Shown here piece by piece: positions 1 through 11,748 of a DNA stretch of 64,000 nt. The stretch's first letter is position 1. Each line of letters opens with the position of its first letter. The notes under the pieces are model-generated. The model worked only from the letters and a program-made list of their open reading frames with translations. It was not told where the DNA came from and ran no database searches. A program made the translations under genes and the position numbers. Where the stretch lies: contig NW_003314296.1 of NCBI RefSeq assembly GCF_000143415.4, positions 1,024,930-1,088,929 on the forward strand. Direction: 5' to 3'. The stretch comes from Selaginella moellendorffii (lineage: Eukaryota; Streptophyta; Lycopodiopsida; Selaginellales; Selaginellaceae).

Positions 1-300
1 GATCAAGTCTTGTGGTACCAAAGGATGTTAGGAACCTGGAAGCTTGGTGTGCTTGGCTGCTTGTGCTTGCAGGGAGTGTAGCCGAACCTTAAGTCCAATC
101 TAACCCGGGGAGGGGGATTGGGAGTGATTTGGGAATCTGTGGATGGAAGGCTAACACTCCGTTGCTTGTGCAGTGCGTAGCTGAGACCAAGTAGGAGCTG
201 GTACCATAGGCGAGAACCTTGGCAAGGGAACTTAGCAAAAGTCAAGGCGGTGTTGGACGGATAGACGAGGTAAGCTGGCAAATTGGAAAGGAAAAATTTG
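1..300 (-). repeat. Dispersed repeat, inverted copy of 43,470-43,785
   Basis: Read on the minus strand this segment closely matches plus-strand 43,470-43,785. Both translate to a peptide containing PSTDSQI and RVRLDLRFGYTP, with only scattered changes. No known protein domain is visible. I infer a transposable-element-derived dispersed repeat because the second copy lies among LTR-element debris. Confidence 0.75.
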
Positions 301-919
301 TGGCTTACACTCAGTCCCTTGAGCTTTATCTAATGCCTTTGCAACACTAAACACCACTTCCTAGTGTTTTAGAGTGTTTGGGTGTATTAATGATGGCCTT
401 CTTTAGCAATGAGCTTTCCCTTTACAACATTGACTTACTATTTCGCAACATAAACAGTTTCTGCCCCATAAGGGTATATTTAACTTCCTTATCCCCATAA
501 GAAGTCTTAGGTAGTTACCTTCAACCAATTTAACCAATTATCTTGCACCTCTTGCTTAATTGCCCCATAGTTGTCAAGTCCTATAACTCATTGCTTAGTG
601 CTTCCACACCTCCATCATTATCTGGGTCACCACACTCCAACCACATGCTTTCTAGCTTAGGCTATGCCATTCCCTTGGCAAGGGGTTCCCATGAACCCAT
701 CAACATAACCTCAAGGTATCTCATTTTGTCACATTTGGTGTCTCCACACAGCTCTACGAGCCTACCTCTATAACACTTCTTACTACACCATAGTGTTTAT
801 ACACAATTCTATGCCAAAGTTGCTTTCTTTTTGGGGAACACCTTTCCCACGACTTTAGCATAGCATATTCTGCTATTGATGAAATACCCTCTGTTTTCAT
901 CCTTGGATCTTATGATCCC
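301..919. other. No gene seen
   Basis: AT-rich sequence without a coding signal that I can support. A short plus-strand frame at 543-773 has no recognisable domain and looks accidental. Confidence 0.5.
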
Positions 920-1145
920 CCCCATCCTTTAGTCTCAGTTTCAAACTCCATCTCAGGTCCTTTTCGGACTCCATCTCGGATTCCATCTTGGGTCCATCTC
1001 GAACTCCATCTCGGACTCCGTCTCGGTTCATCTCGGACTCCATCTCGAACTCCATCTTGGGTCCATCTCGGACTCCATCTCGGGTCCATCTCGGACTCCA
1101 TCTCGGATCCATCTCGAACTCCATTTTGGGTCCATCTCGGACACT
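920..1145. repeat. TCGGACTCCATCTC tandem array
   Basis: Imperfect tandem array of short units of the type TCGGACTCCATC and TCGGGTCCATC. Because the unit is close to a multiple of three, several frames stay open on both strands and give low-complexity peptides. Related arrays occur at 31,640-31,905, 35,937-36,052 and 44,262-44,690. Confidence 0.85.
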
Positions 1146-1185
1146 TCCATGTGTCATGTGTTGGTCCTTTTGGGTCCTTTTTTAG

Positions 1186-3070
1186 AGCCTCGTTTATTGC
1201 TCGTTTCGTGCTCAATCCTCAAGCACTTTGTTGGGAGTTCCACTCTCGCTCTCGATCTTTCAAATCAGAGCTTTTAGTCCAAACGTGTTATGCTTGTTTG
1301 GTTTTTGCTTTGGCCACTACCACGAGGTGCCCTTCCGGCTCCACTTTGGGGCCTAGGGATTTTGTGTCTCACACCATCTTTGATGTGTTACCATCTCCAA
1401 CTTCTGTGGGACATAATTACATAGTTTGTTTTGTTCTTGATGTTCTACCATCTCTTATTAATATCGAGCATGATTATAACATTGATTAGTGAGCTATAGA
1501 TGATGCAATTTAGTTCTTGGAGAATGTTTGAAGATTGAGTTTATGGGAAGACAATGTATATAAGCTTGAATGGATTTTAGATTGTGATGATGAGTTTAAT
1601 TATTATAAAGATAACTTTGGAGTCGAAGTGGAGATTTCATAGGGTAGGTGCTAATCCTTCAATTTACCATTTGATTCTTTCTCTTAACCTCTTACTCTTT
1701 CCCAACTTTTTCTTATTTTTCAGCATGAGCCATCTTCTTATGTTTTTAGTATTTTTTCCTTATCTGTAGTGTTTCTTTTTCATAACATGTTAATCATGTG
1801 TGACTCTCATGATTCTCATTCTCAATCCAATGTTAAGTTGAGTGTTTTATGTCCTCCTCATACTAATTTAAATGTTAAGTATATGCATGAAGTTGAGAAT
1901 CTTATTTTTATTTCATTGGTAGAGTCTTTAATTAATTCTAGTGTTAAATATTCCCATATTCTAAAGGCTAAATCATTTTGGCTAGAGTTTTGGGTTAAAT
2001 GTGTGTCCCCATTTGTTAATACTGTTGAAAGTTTTTATTTTACCATTGTTACTAAGGAGTTTATATATTCCCTTGAAAGTATGGATATTAATATTGATTT
2101 TTCCATCTCAAGTGTTGAGGAAGTTGAGCAGTGTAAATCTTTTGCTTATATTATGGTGGTTAAAGTATTTTATGATAAGAAGTCCTTTATTTTCCAAGCT
2201 TAGGCACATGTCCTTTTTTTTATTTCCCTATTTTTGCATTTTTTATCTACTGCAAATTCTTTTTTCAATGCATTTTTATCCACTTTTTCTTCTTCCATAC
2301 TATTTCTTCCTTAATTTTTTTTTGCTTTCTCTTTTTTGCCCCAATGCTTCAAACTTTTTTTTCTTCAAAGGAGGGGTTAAAAGGGATAGACTAGAGTCTG
2401 GTACGAACGACATTCAAACAAATGATACATCCTGCACCCATCAATAATCCTCCACGACTATTGTTAACTTAAACTCATGACCATAAATTATTTTTTATCA
2501 TAAGTTATCTTTATCTAACACTACATATGGGAGATTGGACTCACTCCACTTATCCTCTACATCCTCTTTATCCCCTCCTTGAAGGAATTTTTTTTTTTGA
2601 AGTACCAACTTTATTCAGACTCATTATGTTTATTCTTACTCCACTATTTATATTTAACCTCACTCCACTATTACATTTATTTGGCCTTACTATATAAGGG
2701 TTAGATGTTCCATTTAGATTCCCTATCCTTGTCCTCACTCCACAATTTATGTCATTCGTCTTTGCTCTAGTACCATATTCATTTGTCCTCACTCCATTTT
2801 ATAAATTACATTGGTTCTCAAAATCCTTTGTTTTGGTTCAAAATTATGGTTTCAATGTTGGTTCAAGTATTTGGCAATTGCATATGAAGTTACAACTAGT
2901 TCATTAAGATTCTGTAGTCTACTAATGCTTATACCATGGCTTTGGGTTTTCTTTCAATCATGGTTATTAGCAACTTTATTGCTAGTTTTGTGGGAGCTTT
3001 AGATTCATATAGTAATTTATCATTGCCTAATAGAAGCTCCAGATATTCCACCTAACTTATTGTCATCTTC
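1186..3070. other. Repeat-like region without a recognised gene
   Basis: T-rich plus strand with a 144-codon open frame at 1,769-2,203 that matches no family I recognise. From about 2,570 to 2,790 short sub-repeats containing CTCACTCCA recur. Probably decayed mobile-element sequence; function unknown. Confidence 0.4.
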
Positions 3071-3280
3071 CAAAGGGGAGGATGGTGTAAAATTTGTAAA
3101 TACATATGTGTACATAAATGTATTACCTTGGCTAGGTAATACACTAATTATAATACTATAGTATATTAATTGTCCATTCAAGACTAAATTTGGTCTATCC
3201 ATTATTATATATGAGCATGGGTTTAAACCCCAATTAATATACCATATCCCAAGCACTCATATAATCAGAATTTCATACAT
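3071..3280 (+). mobile_element. Candidate polypurine tract and LTR start
   Basis: A polypurine stretch AAAGGGGAGGATGG (3,072-3,085) is followed directly by TGTAAAATTTG. This is the arrangement at the 3' end of plant LTR retrotransposons. The segment to about 3,280 (…TTTCATACA) could be a short 3' LTR. No partner LTR was found, so both limits are tentative. Confidence 0.35.
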
Positions 3281-4480
3281 ATAAAATGATAATGTAGAAA
3301 TATAATATAATTTCACCATTTTCTTCTAAGTTTTAGTTTTCTTATGCAAAACTATAGAATGTGGTAGTGGATATACTTAGAATATTCTTAAATATTTTAG
3401 GATATTCTACCATCTAATAGTTGTTATTCATTTAGACTAATCTTGTAGTTATAATATATAAACATGTTTATAATTTATAAACTTTTCTCAATAAGATTAA
3501 TCTCGATTATAAACATGTTAATAATTATTGATCAATTGATTTATTCAATAATACTAAACAAAAATGACTCTACTATTAAATAAACTAAGTGTTGATGCAT
3601 GCAAAGCACAACAAATTATTTATTTCAAGTTTATATTAATTAAGAAACTAGATAGATTTAAATATAAATGAATCCTAATTCCTTAAAAGCAGTATTTAAA
3701 ATATTCTTTACTTAATGAATCTTGCTATGTTATGGTTATGAAAAAAGTGTTAGAACACTATTGATGCCAGAAAAACTTTTGACAAACTAGAACACAACAA
3801 TGTTGTTTCATGAAACATGATGGTTTTGCATAGCAATCTCTCAAACTAAGCTCTAGTTAAAATATTGTATAGTTCTTATTGAGATTGCTCTAATTCTTTA
3901 TCCAAAAGTTTTTTGTGTAAAGAGTTCTCTCTAATGACCATAAGGCAAAGAGTAGAGGCCAAAGTTTAAGTATAATTGTTGGTCTTCCATTATACAGGAG
4001 TGAGATAAAACTAAAGCTTTAAAACTGTTCACATATCTAAGGCAAATGTTTCTCAGTTGGATGAATTCTTGATAAACTAAATTGTTCTTCAAATTTACTC
4101 ATGGATGGTAAACATGATCTATTTTGATCAAAGAAAATTTTAAGAGGAGAAAACAACCATTAGATTAAAGAATATTTTAAAATATATCTGGATATTTAGG
4201 TATATTTCTTACACTAAAAAGGTCAGTTTTCTCTTTTTATTTTTTCTTTGCGTAAATTTGGTTCGGCCTAATGCCTCCAGTTGAGTGCTACATGACCCAA
4301 AAACATGTATATATAACAGCAATGTCCTTACTGGTATTAAGGTATTAGTGCTAGCAAGATCTCTCCCTATAGTCACTGCAGAGCATTACTTCTATTACTA
4401 TTTCCTACTCTCCCTCTCCTCCCTCCGAAACGTTGGATTGAACGCATCGATCGATCAAGGTATGGCATAGAAGAATCTCG
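3281..4480. other. AT-rich intergenic DNA
   Basis: Strongly AT-rich, with no gene, tRNA or clear repeat visible. Confidence 0.5.
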
Positions 4481-4637
4481 GTGACTGATTCGAAGGCGAC
4501 TGTTGCATCACAGATCGCATAATTCTTCTGGGAGGCTGGATGTGATGGATTCTTCCTGGAGCCAGGTTGCGAGTGATAAACATTCAGGAGTCCATCACCA
4601 AACCCGAGGTTGCTCGGGGGAAGGTTGGATCGGATGA

Positions 4638-4655
4638 CCCCCCCCCCCCCCCCCC
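4638..4655. repeat. Poly-C run of 18
   Basis: Eighteen consecutive C residues inside otherwise mixed sequence. Homopolymers of this length are often miscalled, so the exact length is uncertain. Confidence 0.9.
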
Positions 4656-4780
4656 GGGATAGTGAAATTAGCACCCTCATGCACTGGACGACCGTCCCTG
4701 GCCCTGGTAGTTCGTAGGAGATTCGGGGATGAATTGGAACGGAGCTGCAAACTGGACTAGGCAAAGTTCTTGAGCGGTGT

Positions 4781-4835
4781 AGAGGTGGTGCAGGTTTCGA
4801 CCCTGCGACCTTGGCGTTCGCTCTACCAACAACTA
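4781..4835 (-). pseudogene. tRNA-like fragment
   Basis: On the minus strand the segment reads GGTAGAGCGAACGCCAAGGT, then GCAGGGTCGAAACCTGC. This resembles the D-arm end, variable region and T-arm of a plant tRNA, close to the tRNA-Ile copies near 20.2 and 22.9 kb. The 5' half and a usable anticodon arm are not visible, so it is a tRNA-derived fragment. Confidence 0.4.
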
Positions 4836-5034
4836 TCCCCAGTCATTTCAAAAAAAGCTGGCCCATACCTGCTAAATTAGCCCGTTCCTCAATCAGTTCT
4901 CGCTAGTTTTCGTGCATTCAAGCAGCTCCAAAGCACCAACACTATGTGATGGTTTTTTTCTTCCCTTATGCTCTTTGAAAATTCCTGTGGCCTCCTGTTA
5001 CTTACTCCTTTCTTTTTTCTGCGCTCTTGCAGCA

Positions 5035-5870
5035 GGGTACAAGAGAAAAAGTAAAAGTATGCTTGTCATTGGCTTGAGTTTCCACACAGCTCCAAGCTGC
5101 ATGAAAACTGGCAATTCCCGAGAGTGATTGATCTCGAGTCATCAAGGAGCTTTGTAGCTTGATCCGCATCGAAGAGGCAACAGTTCTTAGTACGTGTAAT
5201 CGCACAGAAACCTATGTTCTAGCTCTCCATGGATGCCAAAGGTAAATTTCTTTGCTTTCTTACGTTTTCTTAGCTCTTTCTTTTTCTCCCGACAGATCAG
5301 TGGAGCCTCTGTAGAGAGCTGAGACCACATTTGTTTGTCTTCCGGGAAGATGATGCTGTCTTTAAATCGCTCGAGAGGCCGGACCTCTCACTCGGGCCAA
5401 GACAGAAATCTCAACAGGAGCAATGTCGGTCAGTGCCGCTGCTGTGGAATGGCAGCTCTCAAACTCGGTGTAATTGAGCAGCTCCAGCGCTCGAAAGTTT
5501 TGATCGTCAGTGCTGAAACCATGGTGAAGCTGCTCGTGAAGCATTTGGTTTCCAAGGGCTGCTCTAGGATGGTAAAACCTAGACCAAAGGTACAGTCGAG
5601 CACAGGAGCTTGGAGACATTTTAAGTTTGTGCTGGAGAGGCTGACATGATGAGTCTGGCTCCTAGAGTGCAGTTCCTTGAAACGTTGGAGCCTGCCTGGA
5701 GGATGTTCCAAATGCCAGAGTTTTCAATGTGGATGACCTCAAGGAAGTGGTGGCAAGAGGCTGCTCGAGCGGAAATTCTGATCAAGAAAGAGCTTGCTAC
5801 TTCACATGGTGCCAACTATCAAAACGTTGCAAGCTTTTGCGGTGGAGATATGGTAGAGAAAGACCAAGAT
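5035..5870 (+). pseudogene. Glutamyl-tRNA reductase (HemA) pseudogene
   Basis: Fragments in shifting frames match plant glutamyl-tRNA reductase, the plastid enzyme that commits glutamyl-tRNA to tetrapyrrole synthesis. In order they are: an N-terminal block containing VIGLSFHTAP; a block with [19 protein letters not shown], which holds the catalytic-cysteine motif STCNR (about 5,168-5,228); then, after GTAAAT...CCCGACAG, which looks like a retained intron, a block with TEISTGAMSVSAAAVE (about 5,400-5,450). Next come the NADP-binding segment KVLIVSAETMVKLLVKHLV (5,494-5,550) and a C-terminal block with NVGACLEDVPNARVFNVDD (about 5,680-5,740). At least three frameshifts, in-frame stops and a deletion between exon blocks make it non-functional. 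The retained intron argues against a processed retrocopy. No intact HemA gene is in the window. Confidence 0.8.
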
Positions 5871-5880
5871 GCTCCCTAGA

Positions 5881-8288
5881 TGGGGAAGAACTCTGATTTT
5901 AGTTTCAAGTTGTTGCTTAAGTTTAGAAAAAATAGCTTATTATTTGTTGATATTTCTAAAAAAAAATAGTTTTAGAAATTAAGTTAAAATGTTATTGTGA
6001 GTGCATTGGCCCTCACATTATTAAATATTGGTAGTCATTATTTGTAACTAGGTTTCAAGTGTCAATTAGAAGTTTTCTTAAGTTAATATTTATAGTTTCT
6101 ACTTGCTATATATGACTAATAGTTAAAAACAAAAAAATATATATAGTTGTTATGTTTAGTTATTATTTTTTACTAAAGTTTTTACTAAATGTTATATTAA
6201 ATTTTAAGTCAAAAAATATAGTTATAAAGATGAGAATTTAAGTCATTATATGTAATTATAAACTTGTTTTAAAGACTTTGAATTTTTCAAGAATAAGTTT
6301 CATTCAGATTCTTGACATTTTATTGTGTTGTAACTTACATTAAATTATTTTTTCAACTTACATTTTAATAACTTTAGCTTTTACCACACCTACTTTTGGT
6401 TATAATTTTTTTTTATATTGATTATTCAATATATACGTGATTTTACAAAAGCTTTAAACTATTATTCCAATTTATACCTCCACAAAAATAATTTTATATT
6501 TACCTGAAAAATCTTATTTTTTAAATTACAAAAGTTTGAAATTAAATCTTTGCAAATTTAATTAAGATCTGCTCCTATTGTAGTTTAATTACTTTTTGAT
6601 AGCATATCTTCCTTTGCTATTAACTTCAAGACTCTGTTGCTCACTCAAATTAGCTAAAGAAAAATTAAAAAATTAAATATCTTTATAAAAAAAACTAAAA
6701 CAATAAAATTTTTTTCAATACAAATAATGATTTCTAAAATGGATCATTTATATTTTTAATAGTACAGGTTTCTAAATAATATAGTTTTTATAATGATAAA
6801 AAAACTTTAAATAGCATTAGATAGTGCATGCTTTTTTATTCTTTTTGTTTGATTGTCTTACATACCACTTAAATGAAATAGATAATAAACAATTAAATAT
6901 ATAAGAATGTTACTAGAAAATTTTTAAAATATGAAAGCTCATAAAAGATGAATAATCATTTAATACTATTAGGTAGCAATATCTAATTTGAGTTTTATGA
7001 TTCATACAGATGAATATTAACAATTTTCATGGGCAACATGATGATTCTGTAAGTAATATAAAAAACTTAGCTGCATGTAAAATGAAGCAAAATATATGGT
7101 TATGCCATAATGAAAACTTTGATAATAATACTTTAATAAATCATTAGAATATATTGATTATTGATAGTATAAAGGTCTTATTACTATGATTTATTATCAT
7201 TATATAGAAAACTATTACTCAATCAATGTGCCACCAACTTTAGAAATTAAGCCTTTATTTATATTTTGTATTACTTACCTGATATATTAAAACTAAATAA
7301 TACAAATGACTCCAAAATAATGGGCAACATATTATTTGGTTTTTTCATTAATTTTATTAGAGAAATATAGTTAGAACCATATGAAATTGTATATTTCTTG
7401 AATCTTTGCAAAATTTGGATAATCATATTTAAACTTTTTTCAGATTGAACTATCTATAAGCATCTCATTATTCCATTAGTGTATTAATGATTAAAATGGT
7501 GTTATTTCTTTATTGAAATTGTTATTGTAGTCAAGGAATAATAGGAAAATAGCACATAGTAATTTTCTCATATATATTATTATAAAAACTTTATATTTGT
7601 TAATATTATCAATTCAATAAAATAGAAGGTCCTTATTCTCCTGATAAAATAGATAATAAATTTTCTTTATTCCTATGTAACCATTCTGAAAAATAATCAA
7701 ATAAATTACCAATGTTATCATTGCTACCAAATTAATACCACTACTTAAATTAATACCACCATCATCTAGAGCTATAAAACTTCCACAAATTTCAAAATGC
7801 TACTTTTATAGAATAATAAATTTATGTAATAAAATGCCCTGAATATCTTTCATTGGAAACCATGCATCATGTAGTGCTAAAGTATGTCTACCATAAAGAC
7901 AAATACAATTTGTGATAATTTATGAGGTGAATATAATTACCTCCACACATCAAATAACAACATTTATAAATCCTAAACAAAACATATAATATGGATTTGA
8001 GAAGGAAAAATATTACAAAGTTTTGTGTTAAAGAATTATGAGTTGATATAACTATTACTGAAATTTATGACTAAAACTTTTGCAATTAAACTTACAGTTT
8101 AGTTACTAGAAACATATATAAAATGGTCTAGTTTAAAGAATAAGTTTTAAGTAGTGATAAAAATTATGATATATATTTCAGTTGTAAAGTATAAATTTAA
8201 TTTCCAACTAAATGTTTTGTGAATATAAAATTTATCACAAATTACAATATAATTTTGTAACTAAAGCCAATTTGCTACTAATGCTAAC
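5881..8288. other. 2.4 kb AT-rich tract without genes
   Basis: Very AT-rich, with short A and T runs and no open frame of note on either strand. No tRNA, LTR or terminal-inverted-repeat signature was recognised. Composition differs sharply from the GC-richer island at 11.7-16.4 kb. Confidence 0.6.
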
Positions 8289-8374
8289 TTAAATTAACAA
8301 TAACTTTAAAAAATCATTAAAATAATATATCATTATAAGGCATTTGTAATCCAGTAGGCTAGCAGCAACCAATA

Positions 8375-8534
8375 TCATTCCCTCGAGCAATAGGCAATGG
8401 AAGAGATAGATGGCCTTGTGGAAATCTCCTGACTGGACGTTAGCATTGGTGATTGCGGTCCAAACAAGCTTGCCTAGAGCCAATATTATATTAAAGACTC
8501 TAGCTTCAGCGAGGCTGCCACATTTGATATACAC
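8375..8534 (-). pseudogene. PPR-protein fragment
   Basis: The minus strand starts MYIKCGSLAEARVFN and continues with VWTAITNANVQSGDFHKAI. This is the characteristic P-L-S repeat pattern of plant pentatricopeptide repeat proteins (MYxKCGxxxxAR...WTAxIxAxxQxG). Only about one and a half repeats survive before the frame enters AT-rich DNA. It is a degenerate fragment of an organellar RNA-binding protein gene. Confidence 0.7.
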
Positions 8535-8739
8535 TGGTTTCCAAGGTGGTGGTCTCGATCTAGCCCAGGTCTGACGATCTGCAAGTGGATTATTTGAGCA
8601 GTATCTTCCGGGAATGATTGATGTTGATGAACAGGGGGAAGAAGAGTGAATTGCTGCTAAAGGAGGCCTTGAAAAGGAAGAGGAAGTTCTTTGTTAGAGT
8701 GAAAGTTTCCAAGCTTATACCAAACATTTGAAAACTCCT

Positions 8740-8845
8740 TTCTCAGGGCACCACAATATATTGTAAACCTTCGAAATATATTATAAACCTTCGCACGTGA
8801 AGAATAATTTTTCAGGGCACCACAATATATTATAAACCTTCGCTA
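8740..8845. repeat. Short direct repeats (CAATATATTRTAAACCTTCG)
   Basis: The string ATATATTATAAACCTTCG recurs three times with small changes, twice preceded by CAGGGCACCACA. Local tandem repeat with no evident function. Confidence 0.7.
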
Positions 8846-9539
8846 ATATAAGATGCAAAGAAAGCAAGCAAAAAACATTCAACAGGGGATCTAGAACAGA
8901 TAGATATAACTATTGGATGGTTAGACAGTTGGAGAACATTGAACATTTTGGAATTCCAGAATGCCCCACTATAGCCTGATTAGACTCTTGTAACTCCACC
9001 ACTGCTAACGATTGTGATCAGATATCCTACCTCTTTATACTGGGGAGCTTCAAATAGCAATCACCATGCCCAAAACTGTGCTTGAAATACTACTCTAGAG
9101 AACCATCTAGATTATTGCCTTTTTTTCTGTGAAGACCCACAATGAGATGTAAACTAACCTCGCTCACCCGCCGAGCTATTCTGTCTATCTCAGCCATCAC
9201 TCTTGAGTTGCAGCTTCCTACAACTTCCTTTCCTCCTTCTCATCTAACTGGTATAGTAAGTAAGGGCGTCATCTTGATGCCGTGCTCCCATTGGATAAAA
9301 TATATTGAAAAAATGGATGAGGATGTCATGGTTGGTTCTCCCGTTCCATTTCTTTAGTAAACTGTTCTCACCCTTCTCTTGGGCCACGGGCTAGACGTGC
9401 TCTTTTGTCTCTTCCAAGCTTCAAGAACTCTGGGGCACATGGACTTTCTGAACATCTGGTCCATCCAGTCCAATTTCAAACAACACTGAGGCATTAGAAA
9501 CTTTGACTCTCTTACTCAAAAAGTTGGAGGATATGCTAA
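8846..9539. other. No gene seen
   Basis: Mixed-composition intergenic sequence. A 71-codon plus frame at 9,142-9,357 has no recognisable motif and is not supported as a gene. Confidence 0.45.
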
Positions 9540-9725
9540 AAAAATTCTGAGCGTCTGGACGAATACTGTGAGTCTGGCAAGACGTATGCAAGCAAAGAGG
9601 AGGAGATGTACCGCTTCGGCGTGTTCAAGCAAAACTACTTGTGGTGCAGGATCACAACAGCAACCCACACGCAGCTGGGCTCAACAAGTTCTCAGATATG
9701 GACATGAAAGAGTTCACTAGTATAT
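9540..9725 (+). pseudogene. Papain-type cysteine protease propeptide fragment
   Basis: The plus strand encodes KTYASKEEEMYRFGVFKQN and, one frame over, HAAGLNKFSDMDMKEF. These match the I29 inhibitor propeptide of plant papain-family proteases (ERFNIN-like helix, then the LNKFSDM stretch). A frameshift separates the halves and no catalytic domain (Cys-His-Asn) follows. The sequence to 9,920 has no protease match. Broken remnant. Confidence 0.7.
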
Positions 9726-10099
9726 ACTGTGGTTGCAAGTCCCCCACCAGACCGTATGTAGCGTCTGGGTAAATCAAAGGAAAGACGTTTGAAATTCTTT
9801 GACGAGTCGGAATCGAGAACCTTCCTGGAGAAAGAAGAGCCCGACACGACTGTGCATGTACCGTAGCTTTGAGAACTCTTGGGTTCCATCCAGTCCATGC
9901 ATTCTGGAGCAACACTAGCTCCACAGATCGTTTAGTCTGAATTTCGATAAACTTGAATTCAGATTAAGGAGCAGCCTCAATCAAGGATGATGCTTCCTGG
10001 CCTCAGATCTTTGAGTTTAAGACTGGATTTCTAAGGGCTTGGCGTCGAGTGCGTGTTCTCTTCACTTTGACATTTCGACTAGTTTTTTCTCTAGTTGGC

Positions 10100-10580
10100 A
10101 CGGGGCGGGAGACAAACATATGCTTCCTGTGCTTCCTGTCGAGGAGATTGGAAAGGAGTTTTCAAAGTGGCTCAAAAGGTGAAAGTATGTCTCCCTGTGC
10201 GAATCTTAAGCCGGCCTGCTCAGGGATCTGGCCTGGAGCTACAGGAGTCGACTTTCTTTCTTGTGATATTTTCTGTAGAACCAAAGCTTGGAGCACGACT
10301 ACTTCAAGGGACAAGAGTGTTTTCAGGAGGAAAGCATGCATATCGCGACTGGTGAGGTTTCTCTCTTTTATGTAACTTAAACCTTGTCTGCTACTTGACT
10401 TGAGCAGCTTCTCGATAAAGATAAACTCTCGCAGGCTCAAAAAGACTATGGTGGTGGAATTAAGGGTATGCAACTCTTGCATCACCGTGCCATGGCGTTT
10501 CAGATAAGCTTCTTCGTGCTCATCTCTGATTTTGCCTGAAAGACCGGGGAGAAGCTGCCTAATTAAACCGACATACAAAT
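10100..10580 (+). pseudogene. Unidentified two-exon relic
   Basis: Two stretches could be joined across a canonical GTGAGG...GAGCAG intron (about 10,352-10,407). The first ends with FQEESMHIATG; the second begins LLDKDKLSQAQKDYGGG and continues IKGMQLLHHRAMAFQ. The spliced reading looks protein-like, but upstream frames contain stops and a stop follows about 50 codons into the second exon. I do not recognise the family. The minus strand also has a 138-codon open frame here, which I regard as antisense. Confidence 0.3.
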
Positions 10581-10734
10581 CTGAACTTGGGGGTTTATAA
10601 AAAGATATTAAATTCTATTTACATAAACAAGTATCAATCATCAACTAGAATACATTTGTAGTATTTGAAAGAGATCTTTGATCTAGATAATAATACTTAC
10701 ATCAATTCTGCTCTGTTCCATGGGGGCTCATTTG

Positions 10735-11015
10735 AACACAACTTTTGCTCTTTTAAGAATGGTATTGGTGGCAATATTCCTCAAGTTTGGGCTTCACTCT
10801 GCACTGGAGGAACTTCAAATAGCACATAACACTTTCACTGACCAGCAAATCTTTGTTGAAGTGATGTTCTCAAACTTTGTTCTTTCTCACCACTAGTCAG
10901 GAACAGCTTAAGTGGAAACCTTGGCATCAAGAACAGCAGTAGCCATCTTGTTTTCATAGACTCAAGCAGGAACCAGATCATTAGAGGCAAGTGAGTTTTG
11001 TGGCTCGATCCTTGA
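10735..11015 (+). pseudogene. Leucine-rich-repeat fragment
   Basis: The plus strand in shifting frames contains NGIGGNIPQVWASL, LEELQIAHNTFTG and SLSGNLG...LVFIDSSRNQI. These fit the plant extracellular LRR pattern (LxxLxLxxNxxxGxIP) of receptor-like kinases and proteins. Frameshifts and stops break it, and no kinase domain or signal peptide is seen. Confidence 0.5.
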
Positions 11016-11062
11016 TAGCCCAGTTTCACAGCACGCACTTCCCATAATTTTAATTTTAACAC

Positions 11063-11694
11063 GTAAATGATAAATTTTATGTTAATATATGTTCATATGC
11101 ATTACATAACATTTCTTAAGCCACTAGTCCAAATTACATAAAATACTTTACATAAAATTCATATTAAACAGTGGGTGTGAATAAACACTCATTATAATCT
11201 TTTCAAAGTTTCTATTGATCATTAAAAAATAAAAATAAAAAATAAAGAAAAATAATTTAAAATCTAGAAGCTAATCACTAACAATCTTTGAAACTTTCCA
11301 CAGTAGTTTTTCCTTTTCTTATTAATCACTAATATTTGATCATGTAACTTTGAAAAAAAGGATTTTTAGAGTAAAGGTGTCAACAGAATATTTTAAGTAA
11401 TAATTGATTATTCATAGACTAAAATTCTCCATAAAATAATTTGGTTTGGCCTCTGTTTTGCCACTTAAGCTTACACACTTGAAACACTAAAATTCTGCCA
11501 CCCTCTTGATCCGTCAAAGAAACTTGGTGATAAAGAAAAACTCCCTCGTTTGTCTATGCTCTACTACTGAACCTTCTTGCATTTTTTGGCAAATCAATGC
11601 TTGGCTTGTTTGCTGCATGGCTATTGCCGCGTGGAGAGCGCTAGTCTTGCATGGACCTCTTTTTAGCTAGGGCTTCCTTGTCAAGAGTAGCGCC
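11063..11694. other. AT-rich intergenic region upstream of the cupin gene
   Basis: No coding signal. The right-hand part presumably contains the promoter and 5' leader of the cupin gene at 11,749, but I see no unambiguous TATA box at a fixed distance. Confidence 0.4.
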
Positions 11695-11748
11695 TTGAAT
11701 CCATCCTCTTCGATAATCTCCTGGTTTTTCCTGCAAGAATCGGCGGCA

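Noticed and set aside
920-1145. CRISPR-like spacing of short repeats
   Set aside because: Units are contiguous with no unique spacers, and the genome is eukaryotic; it is a simple tandem array.
1769-2203. 144-codon plus-strand frame as a gene
   Set aside because: No family, AT-driven composition, surrounded by repeat-like DNA; kept only as unassigned sequence.
4638-4655. Poly-C run as a functional element
   Set aside because: Most easily explained as homopolymer slippage or a sequencing artefact.
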